Assembly (NCBI GenBank): GCA_963841815.1
Contig: CAWJEE010000011.1
Coordinates: 201,559 to 265,558, forward strand
Length of the DNA: 64,000 nt
Source of the DNA: JAOUJD01 sp963841815
GTDB taxonomy: Bacteria; Pseudomonadota; Gammaproteobacteria; Burkholderiales; Burkholderiaceae_F
Reading direction: 5' to 3'
The translations under genes and the position numbers were made by a program. Below the pieces are notes generated by a model. That model ran no database searches and was not told the DNA's origin. It saw only the letters and a program-made list of their open reading frames with translations. Shown here one piece after another: positions 39,876 through 47,282 of the stretch. How positions within the stretch are numbered: position 1 is the stretch's first letter; each line of letters starts with the position of its first letter.

Positions 39876-39904
39876 GGACGGCGATTTTAGTCGACGCACG
39901 CGCG

Positions 39905-40579
39905 ATGGCGATTAAGGACTGGCCCGAGGGGGAACGGCCGCGCGAGCGACTGCTGGCGCAAGGCGCCGGCGTGCTGTCCGACGCCGAGTTGCTCGCCGTG
40001 TTCCTGGGAACGGGCAGCGCGGGCCGCAGCGCGATCGACGTGGGAAGGACAGCCCTCGCCCACTTCGGCGGACTGAACGCCCTGCTCCGCGCAACTCCTG
40101 ACCGCTACGCCGAGGTTCCCGGCCTAGGGCCCGCCCGGTACGCCCTGCTGCAGGCTGTCGTGGAACTCGCCCGCCGCGCGCTGAAGGAAGACGTGCGACG
40201 CGACACCCTGCTCAACTCTCCCGACAAGGTGCGGCAGTACCTGCGGCTGTGGCTCGGCCACCTGGAACACGAGGTCTTCGTGGCGCTGTACCTCGATGCG
40301 CAGAACCGGCTGCTGACGGCCGAGGAACTGTTCCGCGGCACGCTGACCCAGACCAGCGTCTACCCGCGTGAAGTCGTGAAGCACGCCCTGAAGCACAATG
40401 CCGCCGCGCTGATCCTTGCGCACAACCATCCGTCCGGCGTTGCAGAACCGAGCCGCGCCGATGAACTGCTGACCGCCAGCCTCAGGCAGTCGCTGGCGCT
40501 GGTCGACGTGCGGGTGCTCGACCATCTGATCGTCGCCGGCAACGCCACCGTTTCGTTTGCCGAGCGTGGACTCGTATAG
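39905..40579 (+). CDS. radC: DNA repair protein RadC (JAB/MPN domain)
   Basis: 224 residues. N-terminal UPF0758 motif (MAIKDWPEGERPRERLLAQG), a helix-hairpin-helix (EVPGLGPARYALLQAV) and the JAB metal motif in LAHNHPSGVAEPSRAD, with the upstream Glu in LEHEVFVALYLD. The true role of RadC is not settled. It starts 29 bases from the divergent slpA start. Confidence 0.95.
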   Translation: MAIKDWPEGERPRERLLAQGAGVLSDAELLAVFLGTGSAGRSAIDVGRTALAHFGGLNALLRATPDRYAEVPGLGPARYALLQAVVELARRALKEDVRRDTLLNSPDKVRQYLRLWLGHLEHEVFVALYLDAQNRLLTAEELFRGTLTQTSVYPREVVKHALKHNAAALILAHNHPSGVAEPSRADELLTASLRQSLALVDVRVLDHLIVAGNATVSFAERGLV

Positions 40580-40620
40580 GACCTCAGCCGGGCCCCGTTT
40601 CGAACGCCCGCTCGACGCAC

Positions 40621-40650
40621 TTGGCGGCCAAACCCAATTCCGCTTATAAT
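40621..40650 (+). promoter_or_regulatory. Sigma-70 promoter of rpmB-rpmG
   Basis: -35 TTGGCG (40621-40626) and a perfect -10 TATAAT (40645-40650), with an 18-base spacer. It lies about 100 bases upstream of the rpmB start. The best housekeeping promoter in the window. Confidence 0.8.
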
Positions 40651-40750
40651 TCACGGCTTTGCGTCGTCCGGCGCGCCGCAGCGTTGATCTGCGGACCTCG
40701 TGAACGAGCGCCCCGACGCCACCACTCAGAGCGGAATCAAGGAGTTAGTC

Positions 40751-40984
40751 ATGGCACGCGTGTGTCAAGTCACTGGCAAGAGGCCGATCACCGGCAACAA
40801 CGTCTCGCACGCGAACAACAGGACCAAGCGCCGGTTCTTGCCGAACCTGCAGTACCGCCGCTTCTGGGTCGAAAGCGAGAACCGTTGGGTGCGCCTGCGC
40901 CTGACCAACGCCGCCCTGCGCACGATCGACAAGAACGGCATCGACTCCGTGCTGGCCGACCTGCGCGCCCGCGGCGAAATCTGA
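40751..40984 (+). CDS. rpmB: 50S ribosomal protein L28
   Basis: 77 residues, complete: MARVCQVTGKRPITGNNVSH, then NNRTKRRFLPNLQYRRFWVE, and the end DSVLADLRARGEI. AAGGAG is a good ribosome-binding site 9-14 bases upstream. First gene of a two-gene ribosomal operon with rpmG, 17 bases apart. Confidence 0.98.
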   Translation: MARVCQVTGKRPITGNNVSHANNRTKRRFLPNLQYRRFWVESENRWVRLRLTNAALRTIDKNGIDSVLADLRARGEI

Positions 40985-41001
40985 GGACATAGGAGCTAGC
41001 C

Positions 41002-41169
41002 ATGGCAAAAGGCGCCCGCGAAAAGATCAAGCTCGAGTCGACGGCCGGCACCGGCCATTTCTACACGACGACGAAGAACAAGAAGACCACGCCGGACAAG
41101 CTGTCGTTTTCCAAGTTCGATCCGGTGGCGCGCAAGCACGTCGCCTACAAGGAAACGAAGCTCAAGTAA
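41002..41169 (+). CDS. rpmG: 50S ribosomal protein L33
   Basis: 55 residues: MAKGAREKIKLESTAGTGHF, then YTTTKNKKTTPDKLSFSKFD, ending HVAYKETKLK. AGGAG lies upstream of the ATG. The protein lacks the CXXC pairs of zinc-type L33, so it is the zinc-independent form. Followed by an intrinsic terminator. Confidence 0.97.
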   Translation: MAKGAREKIKLESTAGTGHFYTTTKNKKTTPDKLSFSKFDPVARKHVAYKETKLK

Positions 41170-41185
41170 GTGCTTCGAGCTTCCG

Positions 41186-41222
41186 CAACGAAAAAGCCCG
41201 GCACTGCCGGGCTTTTTCGTTG
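41186..41222 (+). terminator. Rho-independent terminator after rpmG
   Basis: Stem AAAAAGCCCGGC-ACT-GCCGGGCTTTTT flanked by CAACG and CGTTG, 17 bases past the rpmG stop. It is nearly symmetric, so it also serves the convergent desaturase gene. Confidence 0.95.
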
Positions 41223-41235
41223 GTGCGCGATCCGC

Positions 41236-42429
41236 TCAGGCGGCGGCCGGACGATAGCTCCGGATGCGCAGTGCGGCGTCCTGCAGCGCCCTGATGCCGC
41301 TCGCCTCCGCGCGCGCCACCCAGTCCTGCAGGTGCGCCAGCATCTGCTCACGCGACGCCGACGACTTGTTCCAGGTCGCCAGCAACTCGGTGCGCATCTC
41401 GACCAGCGTCTTCATCGCGCGGCTCTGCGCCATCAACTCGGACAGTGACCGCTGCTCCTCCGCCGGCAGTTGCGTGACGTCACCCTTGCGCAGCCAGCGC
41501 TTCAGGCGGGCGAAGCGCGCACGGTCGTCCGTGTTCATCTTCTGCAGTTCGTCGCGCAGCGCTTGTTTCAGCGAGCCCGCGTACTTGGCGAGGATGTCGT
41601 AGCGGTTGGCAATCAGGGCCTGCAGCGTCTCGGCGTCCACCGCGCCCTTGGGCTCGGCCACCGTCGCCTTGGGCGCCACGCGCAGCACCTTTGCCAGGCC
41701 CACTGTCTCCAGCATGCGGATGTAGAGCCAGCCGATGTCGAATTCGTACCACTTGTTCGACAACTTGGCGGAGGTCGGATACGTGTGGTGGTTGTTGTGC
41801 AGCTCCTCGCCCCCGATCCAGATTCCCCACGGCGAGATGTTGGTGCTCGCATCCGGCGCGTCGTAATTGCGGTAGCCCCAGAAGTGGCCGATGCCGTTGA
41901 TGATCCCCGCGGCATGGAAGGGGATCCAGATCATCTGGATCGCCCAGACGGCGAGGCCTGCCGCGCCGAACAGGATCAGGTTCGTGACGAGCATCAGGCC
42001 GCAGCCCTGCCACACGAAGCGCGAAAAGACGTTGCGCTCGATCCAGTCGTTGGGCGTGCCGTGGCCGTAGCGCGCCAGCGTCTCCGTGTTCCGAGACTCG
42101 GCCGTGTAGAGCTCGGCCCCGCTCCAGAGCACGGTCTTCAGTCCGCGCGTCTGCGGGCTGTGCGGATCCTCGGCAGTCTCGCACTTCGCATGATGCTTCC
42201 GGTGGATCGCGACCCAGTCCTTGGTCTGCATGCCGGTGGTGAGCCACAGCCACGTGCGGAAGAACAGCGCTACGGCAGGGTGCAGATCCAGCGCCCGGTG
42301 GGCCTGGCTGCGATGCAGGAAGATGGTGACGGCGGCGATCGTCACGTGCGTCAGCAGCAACGTCGCGACGATGACTTGCCACCAGGACAGGTCCAGCAGT
42401 CCGCCATCGAGGAAATCGATCAAGTACAT
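41236..42429 (-). CDS. Acyl-CoA/fatty-acid desaturase with a C-terminal extension
   Basis: Membrane di-iron desaturase, 397 residues. The three His boxes are FLHRSQAHRALDLH, VAIHRKHHAKCETAEDPHSP and EELHNNHHTYPTSAKLSNK. Four transmembrane helices lie around them. From about residue 275 to the end there is a basic helical extension (ELQKMNTDDRARFARLKRWL; HLQDWVARAEASGIRALQDA) not needed for the fold. Similar tails occur on betaproteobacterial desaturases and resemble the end of some transposases. Makes unsaturated acyl chains for membrane lipids. Divergent spacing to its upstream neighbour is 186 bases. Confidence 0.93.
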   Translation of the reverse strand: MYLIDFLDGGLLDLSWWQVIVATLLLTHVTIAAVTIFLHRSQAHRALDLHPAVALFFRTWLWLTTGMQTKDWVAIHRKHHAKCETAEDPHSPQTRGLKTVLWSGAELYTAESRNTETLARYGHGTPNDWIERNVFSRFVWQGCGLMLVTNLILFGAAGLAVWAIQMIWIPFHAAGIINGIGHFWGYRNYDAPDASTNISPWGIWIGGEELHNNHHTYPTSAKLSNKWYEFDIGWLYIRMLETVGLAKVLRVAPKATVAEPKGAVDAETLQALIANRYDILAKYAGSLKQALRDELQKMNTDDRARFARLKRWLRKGDVTQLPAEEQRSLSELMAQSRAMKTLVEMRTELLATWNKSSASREQMLAHLQDWVARAEASGIRALQDAALRIRSYRPAAA

Positions 42430-42615
42430 GGGGTTCCTTGAGAAACCGCCCGTTCCGGGCGGCGGGCCCGACAGGGCCGAAAACAGAACTGAGGCATCGG
42501 GGCCAACGGCGATTCAGGAAACCGCAAGCCAAAACGCAAGCTGAATTGTACGCGCCCCGCTTCCGCCGGGGCGCCGAAACGGCCGGATTTGCGTGGAATC
42601 AAGCGACGGGCGGGG

Positions 42616-43987
42616 TCAGGCTGCGCTGTTTGTCGGACGGCCCCCGCCCATTCCGAGCTCCAGCTGAACTCCACTGATCCGGATGTCGCGCTGGGGAAAC
42701 GGGATCGCGATGTTCTCGTCCTTGAACCGCTGCAACAGCAGGCGGGAGATGGCGGACCGTACGCCCAAGAGTCCCTTCTTCCGGATCGGAAATCCAGAAC
42801 CCCACCTCGAGATCGATGCCATCCGCCCCGAACCCCGTGATGAAAGCGCCTGGAGCCGGATCGTCGAGGACGCGGGGCTGGGCCTGCGCCGCCTGCACGA
42901 GGACTTCGAGGGCGCGGTCGACGTCCGACGCGTACGCCACCGCGACCTTGACCACGACGCGCACCTTGCGGTCCGTGTAGGAGTGGTTGATGACCGGCGA
43001 GGAGACGAGCATCTCGTTCGGCACGATCGTCTCCGTGCCATCCAGCGCCTTGATGACGGTGTAGCGCGTGTTGATCTGCGAGACCACGCCGTAGAACTTG
43101 TCGACGGTGATCATGTCGCCGATCGTCAAGCTGCGGTCGAGCAGGATGATGAAACCGCTGACGTAGTTGCTCGCGATCCGCTGCAGGCCAAGGCCGAGGC
43201 CGACGCCGAGCGCGCCGCCGAACACCGACAGCACCGTCAGGTCGATGCCGACCAGCGACAGCGCGACCAGCACGGAGATCAGCGCGAGCACTGCCTTCAG
43301 GACACGCGAGAGCACGACGCGCGAGTTGGCCGTCAGCCCCTTGGCCGCCATCAGCTGCGCCTCGACGACCGAACCGACCCACAGCGCGACGAGCAGCGTC
43401 AGGACCACCGAGACGGTCCCGATGAGCAGGTCCCACAGCGTCAGCCGCTGACCTGCCGATCGGAATGGCAATGGCTTCGAGCGCAGCAACCAGATCGGAC
43501 AGAAGGCCGGTGAGGTGCAGCGCCACGACCAGCCAGATCACGAGAGCGATGACGCGCTCGAAGGAGCCGATCCAGTTCGAGCGCGGGAACGAGCGCCGCA
43601 GCACGTAGACGAAGCAGCCGGATCACGGCCATCGCTGCGAGCAGAGTCAGCGCGAGTCGCAGGAACTGTACGTCGCCCACCCGCAGCACCAGGCCGGCAG
43701 CGTGGAGACCCATGCCCCCAACGATCAGCAGCGCCACGGCAGACACGGGGAAGGCGAGGCGACGGAAGCCGTCGACCGAGAACCGGAGCAGGTCGACGCG
43801 ACCAGCCGGCTGCCGCGCCTGCGCCTGCAAGCGTGCGCCCACCCACCGCTTCACCCAGCGCGTGGCGAGCCATGCCCCCGACGAGCGCGCCACCGATCAC
43901 CACCAGTTGCCAGAGGTGCTGCGGACTCAGCAGATCCACTTGAACGATGCGCAGGATCTGGTCGATCAGCGGGCTCGGTCGGCTCAC
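42616..43987 (-). CDS. Mechanosensitive channel, MscS family (four frameshifts)
   Basis: Tension-gated inner-membrane channel, about 456 residues after repair. It starts with GTG at 43987, overlapping the rsmB stop as GTGA. The N-terminal helices (LWQLVVIGGALVGG, PVSAVALLIVGGMGLHAAGL, VIALVIWLVVALHLTGLL) are followed by the pore helix and beta domain: SVFGGALGVGLGLGLQRIAS, NYVSGFIILLDRSLTIGDMI, VVSQINTRYTVIKALDGTET, and PNEMLVSSPVINHS. Frame breaks are near 43870, 43615, 43465 and 42770. The C-terminus is IAIPFPQRDIRISGVQLELG. The span matches four insertions. Confidence 0.87.
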
Positions 43988-45402
43988 CGAACGCGCTCCA
44001 GCACCGCCGCGAAGAAGCCGTCGGTGGCGTGCAGGTGCGGCAGCATGACGAAGTACGGCGCGAACCGCGCCATGTGGTCGACGTCGATCTTCTGCGCCCG
44101 CAGCACGGTCGCCGCCGGCACGACATGGAAGTCGGGATGCTGGGCGAGGAAGGCCTCGATCACGTTCTGGTTCTCGCGCTCGAGCAGCGAGCAGGTCGCA
44201 TAGACGACCCGCCCGCCCGGCTTGACCAGGCGGGCGGCGGCCCGCAGAACGGCGTGCTGCACTTCGTTGACCCGTCCCAGCTCCGCTTCCGAGAAGCGCC
44301 ACTTGAGGTCCGGATTCCGCCGCAGCGTGCCGCTGCCCGAACAGGGCGCATCGACGAGCACCCGGTCGCACTTCCCGTTCAGGCGTTTCACCCGCACGTC
44401 CGATTCGTTCCGGATCGCGACCGGGTGGACGTTCGACAGCCCGCTGCGCTTCAGGCGCGGCCCCATGCTCGTCAGCCGCTTCTCGTTGATGTCGAACGCG
44501 TAGAGCCGGCCCGACGAGCGCATCAGTGCGCCGAGCGCGAGCGTCTTGCCCCCGGCGCCCGCGCAGAAGTCGACCACCATCTCGCCACGCTTCGGCTGCA
44601 CTAGTCGCGCGATGAGCTGGCTGCCCTCGTCCTGGACCTCGATGCGTCCCTCGCGATAAGCCGGCCATTGCATCAGCCCTGGCTTGTCCACGAGCCGCAG
44701 GCCGTCGGGCGAATAGCGCGAAGGCTCGACTGCCACGTGGTGCGCGCGCAGTTCCTCGAGCACCTCGTCGCGCCCGGCCTTGATCGAGTTCACGCGCAGG
44801 TCGAGTGGCGCGCCGTCCTTGATGGCCTCGACCAGCTGGGACGCATCCGGATACTGCCGGTCGATCTCCGCATAGAGCCAGTGGGGCAGTTCCGCTCTCA
44901 CCGAGGCAGGCGCGCTCGCAAGATCGACGGACAGCGCGTGCTTCACCGCCTTCAGGTCGCCGCGCAGCGCACGCGGATCGAGCGCTTCGAGCCCATGCTG
45001 CTGCGCCAGCGTGACCAGCGCGGCAAAGCGAGGTGCGCGTGCCGGGTGCGCCGGCTGCAGGAGCCAGCCGAGCGTGGCGTAACGGCGAAGCGCGTGGAAG
45101 ATCGCTTCGGCGATCTGCCCGCGGTCGCGCATCCCGAGCTCGTGGTGGTGCCGGAAGAACCGGGACATCAGCACGTCGGCTGGACCGTCGAAGCGCAGGA
45201 TCGTCGCCAGCGCTTCGGCGACGCTGTCGATCACGAGTGCGGTCACCTTCGGCAGCGGACCACTGCTCTCAGCGGCCCGGGATGGCCGACCCGTCCGTCC
45301 GGCCCGCGGCGATTCGTCGCGTGAATCGCTGGACCGCGCACCGCCGAGAAAGCGCGCGCGCTGCGCGCCCTGGGGCCGCCGGGCGAGTGGGACGTCGCGC
45401 AC
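43984..45402 (-). CDS. rsmB: 16S rRNA (cytosine-967-C5)-methyltransferase
   Basis: SAM-dependent RNA methyltransferase. The NusB-like N-terminal domain (VIDSVAEALATILRFDGPAD) is followed by the catalytic domain: motif I VVDFCAGAGGKTLALGALM, the release Cys in VLVDAPCSGSGTLRRNPDLK, and the catalytic Cys in VYATCSLLERENQNV. The ATG at 45402 adds a basic, low-complexity N-terminus of about 50 residues. A GTG at 45246 would start at VTALVIDSVAEAL and may be the true start. Co-transcribed with the MscS gene (4-base overlap). Frame intact. Confidence 0.93.
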   Translation of the reverse strand: MRDVPLARRPQGAQRARFLGGARSSDSRDESPRAGRTGRPSRAAESSGPLPKVTALVIDSVAEALATILRFDGPADVLMSRFFRHHHELGMRDRGQIAEAIFHALRRYATLGWLLQPAHPARAPRFAALVTLAQQHGLEALDPRALRGDLKAVKHALSVDLASAPASVRAELPHWLYAEIDRQYPDASQLVEAIKDGAPLDLRVNSIKAGRDEVLEELRAHHVAVEPSRYSPDGLRLVDKPGLMQWPAYREGRIEVQDEGSQLIARLVQPKRGEMVVDFCAGAGGKTLALGALMRSSGRLYAFDINEKRLTSMGPRLKRSGLSNVHPVAIRNESDVRVKRLNGKCDRVLVDAPCSGSGTLRRNPDLKWRFSEAELGRVNEVQHAVLRAAARLVKPGGRVVYATCSLLERENQNVIEAFLAQHPDFHVVPAATVLRAQKIDVDHMARFAPYFVMLPHLHATDGFFAAVLERVR

Positions 45403-45540
45403 TCATGGCCCTATCCTCCGCGCTGCGCGCTCCGGGAGAGCGCTTCGGAGCGGCCGTGCGCGCTCACTGCACTACCCTCGCGCTGCGCGCTCGGGATGAG
45501 CGCTTCGGAGCGGCCGTGCGCGCTCATGGCGCCAGCCGCG
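45399..45540. repeat. Tandem repeat, period 60 bp, about 2.4 copies
   Basis: Two full units (45421-45480 and 45481-45540) share CGCTGCGCGCTC, then GAGCGCTTCGGAGCGGCC with GTGCGCGCTCA after it. A partial copy lies at 45399-45420. Each unit can fold, since GAGCGC and GCGCTC are complementary. The array fills the spacer between purN and rsmB and covers the last 17 bases of purN. Its period equals 20 codons, but I see no ORF that uses it. Confidence 0.9.
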
Positions 45541-46180
45541 AGAGCTGGTTCGGCCCGACGCCGTCCAGCACGACCCGCTCGTGATCGAACCGCACACGGC
45601 CTTCGAGGACCAGTCGAACAGCTCGAGGAAGGATCGGGTGCTCCTCGACGAGGACTCTTTCCGACAGCGTCGCCTCGTCGTCGTCCGGCTGAACCGGGAC
45701 CGCGGCCTGCGCGATGATCGCCCCGCCGTCGACCTCGTTCGAGACGAAGTGCACCGTCGCGCCGTGGATGCGGACGCCGGCGGCCAGCGCCTGGCGATGT
45801 GTCCGCAGACCGGGAAACAGCGGCAGCAGCGATGGATGGATGTTCACGAGACGCCCCTGGTAGCGACGAACGAAGCCGGGCGTCAGCACCCGCATGAAGC
45901 CGGCAAGCACGACCAGCGCCGGGGCATAGACGTCAATGGTGCGCGCGAGGGCCTCTTCGAACGCTTCCCGCGACGCGTACTCGGCGTGGGAGACGATGTG
46001 CCATGGAACGCCGGCGGCGCGAGCGACCTCCAGGCCCGCGGCATCGGCGCGGTTGCTGATCACGGCCGCCACCCGCGCGCCCGGCTGCTCTTCCCAGCCT
46101 TCGTCGGCGGCGGCCTTGAGGATCGCCCCGAGATTGGTCCCGCGCCCCGAGATCAGGACGACGATGTTCTTGATCGTCAT
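45524..46180 (-). CDS. purN: Phosphoribosylglycinamide formyltransferase
   Basis: Third step of purine synthesis, using 10-formyltetrahydrofolate. 218 residues. The phosphate-binding loop is VVLISGRGTNLGAILKAA. The catalytic Asn and His are in RLVNIHPSLLPLFPGL, and the Asp in VSNEVDGGAIIAQAAV. The last six codons (SRLAP) lie in the 60-bp repeat. Divergent from ribF across a 118-base spacer. Frame intact. Confidence 0.97.
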   Translation of the reverse strand: MTIKNIVVLISGRGTNLGAILKAAADEGWEEQPGARVAAVISNRADAAGLEVARAAGVPWHIVSHAEYASREAFEEALARTIDVYAPALVVLAGFMRVLTPGFVRRYQGRLVNIHPSLLPLFPGLRTHRQALAAGVRIHGATVHFVSNEVDGGAIIAQAAVPVQPDDDEATLSERVLVEEHPILPRAVRLVLEGRVRFDHERVVLDGVGPNQLSRLAP

Positions 46181-46257
46181 TCGCTCCGATTGTACCGAGC
46201 GAGCCATCGACGATCGCGTAAGCGATTGAAATTCAAGGAAGAGCGAGAGGCGGCCCG

Positions 46258-46263
46258 TATAAT
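46258..46263 (+). promoter_or_regulatory. Probable -10 box for ribF-ileS-lspA
   Basis: Perfect TATAAT 35 bases upstream of the ribF start. The nearest TTGAAA (46226-46231) is 26 bases away, too far for a standard -35, so promoter strength is uncertain. Confidence 0.5.
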
Positions 46264-46298
46264 TCGCGATTCGCCTTCCGGCACCTGTCCAACCGTCC

Positions 46299-47234
46299 AT
46301 GCAGATCTTCCGCGGCTCTCCGCGGCACTCCCAGCGTGTTCCCTGTGCGCTCACCGTCGGCAACTTCGACGGTGTCCACCGAGGACACCGGGCGCTGCTC
46401 GCCCGCGTGACGTCGGCCGCCAGGGCACGTGGACTGGCGTCGGCGGTCATGACGTTCGAGCCGCATCCGCGCGAGTTCTTCGCGCCGCAGGCCGCGCCGA
46501 TGCGCATTTCGAACCTGCGCGACAAGCTCGAGGCGCTGAACGAGGTCGGCATCGACCGGGTGTTCATCCAGCACTTCAACCGGCGCTTCGCGCAACTGAG
46601 CGCGACCGAGTTCGTCGAGCGCGTCCTGCTCGATGGCTGCGACGTTCGGTGGTTGCTCGTGGGCGACGACTTCCGCTTCGGCGCCAGGCGCGCCGGCGAC
46701 AACGCCCTGCTCCAGCAGTACTCCGCGCAGGGTCGCTTCGAACTCGAGCAGATGCCGACGTTCGACGACGGCGGCGAGCGCATCTCCAGCACGGACGTTC
46801 GCACCGCGCTCGCCGCGGGCGACCTCACGCGCGCGGAACGGTTGCTCGGACGTCCCTACTCGATCAGCGGCCGCGTGCTGCACGGCCGCAAGCTCGGCCG
46901 CTCGATGGGCTTCCCGACGCTGAATCTCCGCATCGCCCATGCACACCCGGCGGTGCACGGCATCTTCGCCGTCAACGTGCACGGGATCGGTCCGCACCCG
47001 GTGCCCGGGGTGGCGAGCATCGGCCTGCGGCCCACCGTCGACGACCAGGGCCGCTGGCTGCTCGAGGTTCACCTGTTCGACTTCGCGCGGGAAATCTACG
47101 GCGCGCTCGTGCGCGTCGAGTTCGTGCAGAAGCTGCGCGAGGAACAGAAGTACGAGACGCTCGATGCGCTGGCCGCCGCGATTCGTCGCGATGCCGAGCG
47201 AGCGCGGGCGATCCTGTCCGGCGCGCCCGCGTGA
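46299..47234 (+). CDS. ribF: Bifunctional riboflavin kinase / FAD synthetase
   Basis: Makes FMN then FAD from riboflavin. 311 residues. The N-terminal adenylyltransferase has the HxGH-like ALTVGNFDGVHRGHRALLAR, and ISSTDVRTALAAGDLTRAER. The C-terminal flavokinase domain begins SGRVLHGRKLGRSMGFPTLN and includes GVASIGLRPTVDDQG and EVHLFDFAREIYGALVRVEF. Lies 48 bases upstream of ileS, the classic ribF-ileS-lspA order. Frame intact. Confidence 0.98.
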   Translation: MQIFRGSPRHSQRVPCALTVGNFDGVHRGHRALLARVTSAARARGLASAVMTFEPHPREFFAPQAAPMRISNLRDKLEALNEVGIDRVFIQHFNRRFAQLSATEFVERVLLDGCDVRWLLVGDDFRFGARRAGDNALLQQYSAQGRFELEQMPTFDDGGERISSTDVRTALAAGDLTRAERLLGRPYSISGRVLHGRKLGRSMGFPTLNLRIAHAHPAVHGIFAVNVHGIGPHPVPGVASIGLRPTVDDQGRWLLEVHLFDFAREIYGALVRVEFVQKLREEQKYETLDALAAAIRRDAERARAILSGAPA

Positions 47235-47282
47235 CCCATCTTCCACCGATCAACTCGAAGAGCCCGAGGGGGCCGAGTTCCC

